Assembly: GCA_036939975.1 (NCBI GenBank)
Contig: JALLPB010000321.1
Span: 1-31,315 of the forward strand
Direction: 5' to 3'
Length of the DNA: 31,315 bases
Source of the DNA: Cyclostephanos tholiformis
Lineage: Eukaryota; Bacillariophyta; Thalassiosirophyceae; Thalassiosirales; Thalassiosiraceae
Below, piece by piece: positions 12,001 through 21,200 of the stretch. Position numbers and translations under genes: made by a program. The notes under the pieces are model-generated. The model searched no databases and had not been told where the DNA came from. It saw nothing but the letters and a program-made list of their open reading frames with translations. Numbering within the stretch: the stretch's first letter is position 1; every line of letters starts with the position of its first letter.

Positions 12001-12539
12001 TATATACTAGCCGAAGGCGGATTCGTCAGACGTCTGTGCTTTGACTCTTCGTCCCCAGATAGAGTATCGTCATTTTCGAATGATTTTAACGAGGGAGATG
12101 CTCGACCTTGTTGATTGTTATGGTACACGTCCTCCTCAAAAACAAGACCCGCTTGCAGATCTCGTTGGTATGGTGTATCTTTGAGCTGGGTGGTTCTCTT
12201 TTTCTTTTTGTTGGGATTATGTAACGAAGGCAAATCACCCTTTTTATATGGATTCTTCACTGCTTGTTTGCTACTCGCCCTGTTTTTAGGCGGCTTGTCT
12301 GGGAAGCAATCGACCTCAATGACCATAATATCTGTCAATTTTTTCTTCCTGGCGATCTGATTGGAATTTCCCCCAGAATCACCCCCCTCCATGTGGTCGC
12401 CGGAATGCTGAAGCGCTCTGCCTTCCTGGCCACTAATAAGATCACGACGCGGCAAATGATCATTATTTGCTTTGGAATTTCCGTTTTTCTTGGAATTTTC
12501 ACAGCCGTCGTCGTCCGACAATAGATCAATCACTTCCAT
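9077..12539 (-). CDS. Calpain-family (C2) cysteine protease with SIM, GRF zinc finger and UIM motifs (2 exons)
   Basis: Exons are 12539-10984 and 10900-9077, joined by a GT-AG intron of 83 bases. The N-terminus reads MEVIDLLSDDDG, a textbook SUMO-interacting motif (hydrophobic core then acids). A GRF zinc finger follows at about residues 227-271 (CRC, GPNHGRPYHCC, CNFFSW). The calpain core has QGKVGDCWFLSAL (Cys307), FVDGFWKTIIMDD, EKAYAKIHGSYR, GMHAYSILDV (His near 570) and RLRNPHGQGEWKG (Asn near 617), so the catalytic triad is complete. A UIM-like helix (EEDNIQIALELSLK) sits in an insertion within the protease core, and another (NLEKAIALSLNEQ) ends the protein. Beta-rich C2-like sequence lies between. 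The length is about 1,126 aa once the frame is bridged at the A8 tract (11519-11526). I infer a nuclear or chromatin-linked protease directed to ubiquitin- or SUMO-modified proteins. The motifs are seen; that role is inference. Confidence 0.85.
11519..11526 (-). other. Apparent 1-base frameshift at an A8 homopolymer in the calpain gene
   Basis: On the coding strand the frame ending in DIGKLKK stops after about 16 more codons. The downstream calpain frame (NNDNFGVVEVTLFVDGFW) is open from just after the run of eight A bases. One extra A would join the two frames without losing residues. I see no intron of workable length here. The likely cause is a sequencing or assembly indel. A real mutation is less likely because both sides keep their catalytic residues. 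Confidence 0.65.
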
Positions 12540-12608
12540 ATTTTGGTGGCGGGGGGACGACAGAGTTGTGTAACATGTTGTGTGTGTCGTATCTCATCTC
12601 GCTCCTAA

Positions 12609-12656
12609 GGCTGTGATTTCTTTGAGCGTATACGCATATACGCATAAAAAAATAAA
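12609..12656 (+). repeat. Left terminal inverted repeat of the transposon
   Basis: The first 21 bases match the complement of the right end exactly. After a short mismatched stretch with a one-base indel, about 21 more bases match (GCATATACGCATAAAAAAAT). The target duplication TAA lies just outside at 12606-12608. Confidence 0.85.
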
Positions 12657-12819
12657 AAAATTTCGGCCATGTGTATCGTACTGCGAAGCTTTGTACCTTC
12701 GCAGTTTCTTTTTTTTGCCGGTTTTTATGCGCGAAAAACGTAAAAAGTGTTTTTGTTGTGCGTATGCGCATAAAATCGCTCTTTATGTCGCGATTTTTTT
12801 TATGTTTTATGCTTTTATG

Positions 12820-12874
12820 TTTTATGCGCGCATAAAATGGCCCCCCGGACCAAACTTTTTATGCGCGCATAAAA
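12820..12874. repeat. Two copies of a perfect 18-base palindrome inside the transposon
   Basis: TTTTATGCGCGCATAAAA occurs at 12820-12837 and again at 12857-12874, separated by 19 GC-richer bases. Related shorter forms (TATGCGCATAAAA, TATACGCATAAAA) are scattered from 12630 to 12900 and near 13740-13870. They share the ATGCGCATAAAA core with the terminal repeats. Confidence 0.9.
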
Positions 12875-13140
12875 CAGATACGCATATAAACATAAAACGA
12901 AAAAGTGCCTACGTGGAACCTGTGTGCCACAAAAACACACGCACATCACACGCAACAACCAACAACAAGAAGAGCTGTGCCCACCCTACCCTCCAGCGGC
13001 TTTGCCCTCCTCTCTTCATGGGTAGAGCAGAGGCGCCACCAAATCATGTCACCGCCGCTCCCCATCACCATACAGAGGCCGCGAGCTGTCGGGGTTTGCT
13101 CGTTTGGGGGGATTTGAAATGAGGGGTCGAAAGAGAGAGA

Positions 13141-13600
13141 GAGGGGGTGAGGGGTGAGGGGGTACCTTGGCCCTAGCTGGCCGCCAATCGATGGGGGAAC
13201 ACAACAACCAACCAAAAGTCGGCTTCGCCTTTTAGGGGGTGCATTGGAGAGGAGACGCGGCTGGGTTGGAACATGTGGGGATGACGGTTGCTTGTCGTGT
13301 GGGGAGTCGAATGGAGCGACAAAAAAATAAAGAGATGGGCGGACCCTTGGCCTTTGATGGCCGCCATCTGATGAGGGGACACAACAATCAAATACAAGTC
13401 GGCGTCGACGTTGGGGGGGGCGTTGGAGAGAAGAGGCGACCAGTGAAGAACGTGTGGGGGGGGTGTTGTCTCTTCGTGCCGGGCGGCGAATTTAAGAGGA
13501 ATAAAAATCAAAAATAAATTACGTCGTGGCCTTAAAGTGGTCGCCGGACGACGGAATCACACAACAACCAACCAAAAACACGCGCGCGTGACGAAGGATA
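13141..13600 (+). repeat. 180-bp degenerate tandem repeat inside the transposon
   Basis: The landmark ACAACAACCAACCAAAA begins at 13201, recurs with changes at 13381 (ACAACAATCAAATACAA) and again intact at 13561, exactly 180 bases apart each time. Each is preceded by a TGGCCGCC- or TGGTCGCC-like block. The first two are followed by AGTCGGC and a G-rich GAGAGG stretch. About two and a half diverged copies are visible, and none encodes a plausible protein. Confidence 0.75.
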
Positions 13601-13852
13601 TCTAACCGCCATGGTGGTGTTCTTTTTTGGAGGTGGATGGTCTTTCAATGTACTATTCCTGCGTAGATTAAACAAACGTGTGCTTTGAAATACAAAAATA
13701 GTTAAATTAAAATGTTTCATTTACAGTAATCACTCGTACTTTATGCACACATGCGTATATGCGCACATGTGTAACAACAAAATCCACATAAAATTTGGAA
13801 GAAGCATAAAATTTCAATCGAAAAACGAAAAATCAGGAACATCCTGAGTGTT

Positions 13853-13899
13853 CCTATTTTTTTATGCGTATATGCTCAACGCTCAAAGAAATCACAGCC
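13853..13899 (-). repeat. Right terminal inverted repeat of the transposon
   Basis: This is the complement of the left terminal repeat and ends AAATCACAGCC, followed by the duplicated TAA at 13900-13902. The divergence between the two repeats is small, which suggests a fairly recent insertion. Confidence 0.85.
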
Positions 13900-13902
13900 T
13901 AA

Positions 13903-14150
13903 GACCACTCAATTTACGAATAATTGTCGGGTACTATTATTATTTTTCCCTCAACCTCATTGTAGTACCAATTGGTACCGCCCGGCAGAAAATCCAGATA
14001 GAAAGGGAGGTAGGGGCGCACTTGAGGAAAAATAAATCGTCCCTCTTCTCTCTCTCTCCAAAACCAAAAAAATCAACACCACCAATATCGCAGACCGCAG
14101 ACGCATAACGCAAGTACCCGAAACCATACGAACGACTGGAGAAAAGGACC
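13903..14150 (+). promoter_or_regulatory. Proximal upstream region of the HECT ligase gene
   Basis: These 248 bases lie between the right end of the transposon and the HECT ligase ATG and presumably hold its core promoter and 5' UTR. A CT-rich tract (TTCTCTCTCTCTCC) lies near 14045-14060. No specific factor site is recognised. Confidence 0.4.
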
Positions 14151-17100
14151 ATGGCCCCCGTCTCGGTCACGTCCACGGGCATCGCCCGTCAGACCATCGA
14201 CGATCCAAAGCTCATCGACCTCATATCTCGACTGTCCGCCTTCGACGTCGGACGACGAGGACGCGACGATGACACTTACGCCGCCGCCCCCGACGACGAA
14301 ATGATGGTCGACGACGATAACACCGCCGCGGCGATGGACCTCGACAACGCGGGGGGGGATGGTGGCGGGACTGTCGACGATGATGGGTCGCCGACGCCGC
14401 CTTCGTCCCCTCCCTTGGACCTGGACGGCCTCGTGGCGGAGTTGGATCGCGTTCCTCGGTGGGAGTTCCAGGAGCAGGTGAGGTGGCCTAGAATGGTCGA
14501 TGCAATCGATGTTTTTACCCTCGTTGAATAGTGTGGGCGGTTATTCTCTTAATTCTACTGCTTAACTGAACATGTTTTCACTTTTTTTGATCAAAATAAT
14601 TGCTCCTCCTCCTCCATAATCCCCCCGTTGCAATACCCAATATCGCGATCCACTACGCTGCGTTATGACAGGCCGACCTCTACGAATGGATCCGCCCTCT
14701 GAACGCCATGGACGCGGCGCTCAATTATCTCATGGACGCGCATCCCTCTTTGTTGCTGTTGCCGAGGGAGGACTTCACGGACAATGACGACGGCGACATC
14801 GTCAACTACGACGTTGTAGACGACAACGACAATCACGACGTCCCGGCGTCGGACGCCGCGGCGACCCGAACCGTCTTATCCATCCTTCGCTTCCAGTACC
14901 AACTTTTGCGCAATGCCACGTCTAAGAACGTTTATAACTCCGTCAGGGAGTTGTCCGATCTGTTGTGCGCGGCCGATGACGATGTGGTGTCGGCGGCACT
15001 TGGGGTCCTCGCCGCGCTGGCCACGCCTCCCATGCTGCACAGGCAGCAGGCGCCCGAGGCGGGACAGCATGCCACCGCGCTCCATCGCTGCGTCGCCGTC
15101 GGTAGCAGGGGGGGACGGGGTGACGGCGAGGGTAGGGTCGAAGGAGACGGGACCAGCGCCTGCGTAATGTCGCGACTGATGAACCTGGCGAGGGGGTGGG
15201 GCGCCAAAGGGAGCGGACTGGGACTGCTTTCGTGCGTCACCATGGACGATTATTCCTTGGCAGTTGCATCGGACGACGCGACGATGGACGAGAGAGATTT
15301 GGACATCGATGGCGACAATTCGAGCGACGATGGCTTCGGAATGACGACCACGACGACTGCGTCGTCGGACGAAGGGGGAGTGGGGGATACGAAAGGGAAG
15401 GTTGGGCGGCGACTGCGGAGGAACAATTGGGAGGAGCGATCGTTCATGAAGTGCGCGGGAGAAATCTCGTTCGAGTATTTCTATCAGCCTACCAACGACG
15501 ATCCTGTCACTCCCGTTGCCGTGGACAGCGGCGGGGATGACATCGAGGAGGAATCGAAGAAGACGACGGCGACTAATAGGAGGAACGGCCGTCTCATTTC
15601 GCTGTACGTTCCCAAGGAGGAGATGTTCGTCACTCAACGGTCATCGTCGACGTCATCTTCGCTTTCTTCGTCGCCTTCGTCATCATCGACGTCATCTTCT
15701 ACGATGAAACGCCGTCGCGTCGAAATGATTCGTGCCCCGCCATTGCGAGCGATCAAGTCGACGGCGCGGCTGTTTCGCGAATGCGTCGTGAAGATCAGGG
15801 AGCAGCTCCCCGTACCTCTTCGGGCCGAAAACGACCATCATCGCCCCGGCCGCGTTACGAAGGGCATACATTTGCCCCAGGAGAGGCTCTTCGCCCTGCT
15901 ATCGTCGATACGACTCGCGAGGTCTTTCCACTCGTCGACGTCACGTGTCGCCGCAGTGAAACGCCGTCTGCGCGCGCTGATATGCGTCGTGCACGCGTAT
16001 TCGGACCAGGATGGAATATGCTCCTACTTCGTTGCCCAGCCTGAACTCGTGGGTGAACTGGTCGACCTTCTCAGACCCACGGTGAGCAGCGGCCACTTCT
16101 CCGCCACCGGCGTAACAACTAAGGCGAGCGGCCCCATAGGCTACTGCGATCCAAATGGGGCTGGCGGCGGCAACATACTCGCCGCGCTGTCGGACTCCCC
16201 ACTGGTCCCGTATGCTGTGCGCACGCTTGCCGTCGAGGCGCTCACAGCCCTCGTTGCAAGGCGGGATGTTGCACATGCAGCGAGTGGCAACGCCTTATCT
16301 AACGTCGCGCGGCAGACGAACGTGCTGTCGGAATTGGGTGTGGGAAAGGGACAGTATCTGGGGTTGCTTCCCACGCTGATACGATACTCGCTAGCGGCCT
16401 TGCATTCGTTCTTCTTGGTGTTACACGATCAAGAGCCCAAAAATGACGGAAGAAGTGATAATGTTGATGGTACGAGGGAAACTGCGATGATGAGGAGCGG
16501 CGATTTTGGGAATGGCTCTGACGACGATTTAATGAAAATTGGCCTCGAAGTTGGCCTCGAATTTCTTCGCGCGACCAAGCCTCCGCCCCTGCCCCTGAAG
16601 GAACGCGTAGAGCGCGCGTTGGAGTTCACTGATTCCGTTCTGACGCTAACGTCGGCCGTCATTTCCGTGCCTTCGGGAACGGCTTCGCTGACGGACTGCG
16701 GGATCATTCCCTCATTGGTCAGCACCATCGCCCTCGAAGGACGAATGTCCCGCAGATCGCTGTCAGTCCAAGCACAGGTACAGCGTGGAAACAGCAAGGA
16801 TGGGACAAAGCTGTCTCCACCATTGTCATACCCGTTTATTACTGCACTTAGTGATACTGCTGCTACTATCGCCGTCACTAACTTGTTCTCTAACGCCGAC
16901 GAGGAAGAATCGTACTCGGATTGTTTGTTGAAATTCATTTCTGCGCAAGCAATACAAATCTTAGAAGGTGCGATTGTGACGCACACTAGCGCATTGTCGG
17001 CCTTCCACGAGCTGAAGGGGGTTGACGTCCTTGTTGAGCGATTGAGTGTCGAAGTAGATAGGGTAAAGCAGATGGTAGATAACTCAATAATGCAGCCGGG

Positions 17101-18271
17101 TCCCAGTGCTCCTGATACTGTTAGCGGCGGCCTTGTTGATGGAAGTGGTGAAAGCAAGGATAACAACGGTTCAAACATTTTGTCAAACAATTCAACAATA
17201 ACATCATCGACAACGATAACAGCTGCCACCACTGGAACGATTGCCCCCAGTCGCCGTCGTCGTAACTTTCAAGGAGCCCGTCGTGCTCTCTTGTTTTCTG
17301 CCGTCAATTGCCTCACGGTGGTCTTTCACCAAGTAAGTGCGTTGTACCGCGATGTCATTTTTTTCTTCTTGTGAATTCACTCAAACTTTTTCAAACCAGC
17401 ATGATGCCAACAGCGGCAACATCCCTGCGTCTTCTCAAAACGGAGCTGCGCTGTTGCGGCAACCGGAGCTACAGAATGTCTTGGTTGAAATAATGGACAA
17501 CGTTGATTTGTATGGTGGTGTGCTGGCCGCCCTTGTCGCCACCTTCCTCTCAGACGTCATGAATTCGGATCCTCAGGTAGTTCATTTCGTTCACAATTCA
17601 GGACTTGCCAAGTCGTTTTTATCGCTTTTTGTTGCTGTGGGGGGGGGGGGTGATGGGGTGAATAATCCGATCTTGCTACCGTCGGCTGAGCTCATCATGG
17701 CCTTGCCCAACGTAATTATTGCACTTTCACTGACTGAGGCAGGTGCGAAGGCAGTGGCTGAGGCGAACCCTTTCCCTGCGTTGTTGTCAATATTTTACAG
17801 TCCCAAGTATGTCATGCCCCAAAGTCGATGTTTGTTGAATGAAGTGGCAGCGATCATTGGCACTGGTCTTGACGAATACATGAGGCACAATCCAAATCTA
17901 AAATCTATTTGTCTCACGGCGTTGGTAGATACAATGGGAGAGATCGTCAAGATTGGCAAGGAACTCATCGTCGACGAAGAAAATATTGATGCAATTGATC
18001 CCAGATCGGCGATTCTCGTATCTTCTAGGACCCACCAAATGCAATACGTGTTCAACATCGTTCAATTACTCGAGCAAATTTTTCAAGGCGATGATCACCT
18101 CACGTCCTTTGTTGCTGCCGGTGGATTTGATGCACTGTTAGACCTGGCTCGTTGGGCAGTGATGCCAGGTGGTCGCTCCCTTGTGGCGCAGCTTAGTTGC
18201 GTATCCATTGCCAGCGCCACCAACTACACCACATCCAACGCTATAGCTGTCCTCGTGAAATCTGTCTGCAG
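14151..18271 (+). other. N-terminal DUF908/DUF913-type region of the HECT ligase
   Basis: The junction WEFQEQ|ADLYEWIRPLNAMDAALNYL resembles the conserved start of HUWE1/UPL1 proteins, where a tryptophan-containing helix precedes DLYxWIxxLN. In exon 3, MDNVDLYGGVLAALVATFLS, NSDPQVVHFVHNSGL and the following leucine-rich helices resemble DUF913. Species-specific acidic, Ser-rich insertions lie between (15650-15710 encodes a serine run). The fold is expected to be an armadillo-like solenoid that forms the substrate-binding ring. Confidence 0.75.
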
Positions 18272-21200
18272 GTGAGCATTGGTATTTTTGCAACAATCAA
18301 TCCGTTTGTACAGTTTAGTTTTGAATCGATCGCCATCCTCGTTTCAATCACACAAATTTCAGCAGCACTGATCCAAGCAAACTGATTAAGAAAATCATAG
18401 GTGAAATTGAGTCCCAGCTCGAGCATCATACTAATTGCGTGAGAGATTTCACTCATGTCGATTCCTTGGTTTGCGACAAGCTTCTAGAGAGTGTTCCTCC
18501 AGTTGCTCTGTATAATCTCGAAGAGACAAATGAGAATTTCCATCTCCTCGTGCGCCTGTCCTGCCTTTTTAGAAGCGTTATCCATCTCTCCTGGCTCGTC
18601 AACTGCCTTGCATCCTCTCTTCGGGCTGCGTGCCAAAGAGGAAATGACTTGGGCGCCGGCCTTGGGCGCGAACGCGAATGGAAAAAGGAGATTGACTCCA
18701 AATCCTTTGAAGATCTTGTTAGTAGGATTTCATTGCTGCATCGTTCTACATTATTCGAGCTATGTAGAATTCGAACAGAAGAAGGTTTCGATTCTAGAGT
18801 TGAAGTCCGCAGTAGAGCCTCTGATAGACCTCTGGTGTACAAAATACGAATAGTCTGCCAAGAGGGAGCAATAATCAGGAATGGAATTGAGATAGACCGT
18901 TGTGAGAGTGTAGGCACTGTTGAGATGGGCGAGATTATTTATGCATATGATCGTTGTGTCAATAGTTCCGGAGTTCTTCGCTATCAGACCAACAGGGGCT
19001 GGATTTCAGAGCTCACACGAGGTCATGGACGAGAAAATATCACCGAGATTCTTGACGTGACCGTTGGAACTGGCGTTCGCTTGGATGCAAATTCAAAAAG
19101 GATAGAAAACTGTCCTGCTGATTTACGCTCATCGGGAGCTACCATTTTGTCCAGATTGCATGGTAGCATGTTAAATTTGTTTTCCAGCTTCGAAAAGGTA
19201 ATTTTATCTGGAATTCGGCAGCCGCAGAGGTCGCTTACATTCCAGCAAAATGTTGTGGCATCACACATCGTATCCGCAACGAAGATATTGAGTTCGAATT
19301 TTCGGGCTAACTTCGATTATGTCAACATCAGTTGCAAAACAGAGTTTGGTGGGGACAAGGTTGACATAGAGGACACCTCCCTGGCCGAGGACGCTGCAAT
19401 ATGCATGTATTTGGGAGCTCAACTGAATGCTCTGCATTCGTCATTATGCGAGGATAAACGGGAGGAACACCGTCGCGTCTTCAATGTTCCTCTTCTGGTT
19501 AATCTTTTAGTAGGCGACGGTTGGATCGATGGAGTATTTGCTGCCTCAGCGGAAAGCATTGATGAGTCATCAACACAACCAGAGCTGCAAATCATGTCAG
19601 CGATAAAGTTTGTTCTCATGCACAGCCTTCGCGATATGGCAGTTTTTGCTGCCAAGGAGGGAAAGCATGAACAAAGAATGAGTCGCGCTGTTGCATCCTC
19701 GCTCCCGCCAACCTTGTCACTTTTAAAGAGACTGATATCAAGACCTCTTTTGGTCGAATCACAGATAGCTACTGCGTTGGCCAAAATGAAAGAATCTGAT
19801 TTTGCTCAATTGATAACTAACCTCCCTGGCGATTCCGCTCTAATTGCGCAATTCAATCCATGGAAGTTCGCGAGAGCGCTACATTTGACACTAGCGAAGA
19901 TAACTTTTGATGTTTGGTCAGACGATCGATTCGCCTACGTGCCTTGCCATGTCATGCATCCGTGGGTTCAATTCATCAGTGATGTCATTCGTAGTTTAGA
20001 AGAAGCTGGAAAGATTAAAAATCATGCGCCGACTGCCACTGCTTCTATTGCTAGTCACACAGAGCGCCTTGGTCTCGGTGAAGTAATGCGAGGCGTTCAG
20101 AACCCCTTCATCAGGAGCAGGCATTTAGCGTCGAGAGAAGAAAGTCAAGAGCCTTTTGTAGCTTCGGAAGAGTCAATCGCTCAGGTGAGACGCACGCTTG
20201 TTGGAGAACTATCTCCTTTTCTTTTATTCATCTGTTCTTCTAACCACAACCTCCTCGCCCTCCCTTGCTTCCCCTCGCCTCCCTCGAACAAATATGAACA
20301 TTACGTCGTCAAAAAATAGCTTTGTGAGATGGGATTCGGTAGAGACCACGCTGTCGAGGCCTTAGAGAACGTACGTTCGAACCGAGTTGACGTAGCCATG
20401 GAATACGCTCTTCATAACCCGCCATCATCACCAGCGACTCTTGAGCGGACGAGAGCTGCTCGAGAACAGTTAAGGCTGGAACAAGGAAGAAGAAACGGCG
20501 CTGAGCGTCAGTCTTTATCACATGGACAACCTAATATCTTAGTTGCCAATGAAGTAAGTCAAGAGTCCGAAACGCCCCAACCTGGCAACGATGAGAATTT
20601 CAAACCAAAGTCTTCGACGGCGGACGAATCGAATTTGATAATGCAGAAGGACGTCGAAGAAAAAATGGCCGCCCGAGCGTCAGACCTATTGAAGAAAGCC
20701 CTGGACTCCTTGACTAAGATAAGCTTAGATATTATCGAGGGAAGTTCAAGAGGGAGGGCTTTCAGCGACAGTGCCAGCAAGTCCCTGCTGCTCGACAAAA
20801 GGGGCGTGGTTATCGTTATCTCGAATTTTTTACTTGACTGTGCACATATGACCCCCACTCTTGAATTAAGCATTGGGTCCGAAGTACTGCGGCGTTTGAA
20901 GTTTTGCCTCGAAGATCCAAGAAGACTATCCGAAGGCAATATCAAACCGCCATCTCACTGTCGTGTCAAATCTGGATGCACAAGTTTTGCAGCTCTCCTA
21001 ACCCTATCTGTCATTATCTTCCGGGCGGTACCTAAATTAAGGCCGTTGGTACTTCGCAATGGGTGAGTGGCGGATGATGATGAAAAGGCGGTTTACGTGT
21101 TCGGGGGGTTTGATGGGATGGTGGCTGAGGGGATCAGAGCCTTCGTTCTCATCACCATCCTGGAATGACTCGCACGTCTCCATCTCTCTGGCTCCATCTC

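Larger units (their letters stand above)
12609..13899. mobile_element. Non-autonomous PIF/Harbinger (Tourist-like) DNA transposon
   Basis: The two ends are inverted copies: GGCTGTGATTTCTTTGAGCG at 12609 and its complement ending at 13899. The similarity continues, after a short mismatch, through GCATATACGCATAAAA. The trinucleotide TAA flanks both ends (12606-12608 and 13900-13902). A TWA three-base target duplication with inverted repeats starting GG is the signature of the PIF/Harbinger superfamily. There is no transposase frame inside, so the element is a non-autonomous derivative. It fills most of the spacer between the divergent calpain and HECT ligase genes, ending 69 bp before the calpain ATG and 251 bp before the HECT ATG. 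Confidence 0.8.

Noticed and set aside
12580..13122. 180-codon open frame across the left end of the transposon
   Set aside because: It crosses the terminal repeat and the palindromes, and the product is compositionally odd with no transposase motif such as a DDE triad.
13131..13163. G-quadruplex
   Set aside because: Only about three solid G-runs (GGGGG, GGGG, GGGGG) occur close together; a fourth is not clear, so I do not claim it.
13141..13600. CRISPR-like or VNTR gene array
   Set aside because: Three units at 180-bp spacing, with diverged sequence and no short identical direct repeats, in a eukaryotic context. Better read as a satellite within a transposon.
14876..17232. Long minus-strand open frames (253 and 267 codons) opposite the second exon of the HECT gene
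   Set aside because: They are GC-rich antisense shadows of strongly supported HECT exons, with low-complexity Arg/Ser/Pro products and no domain.
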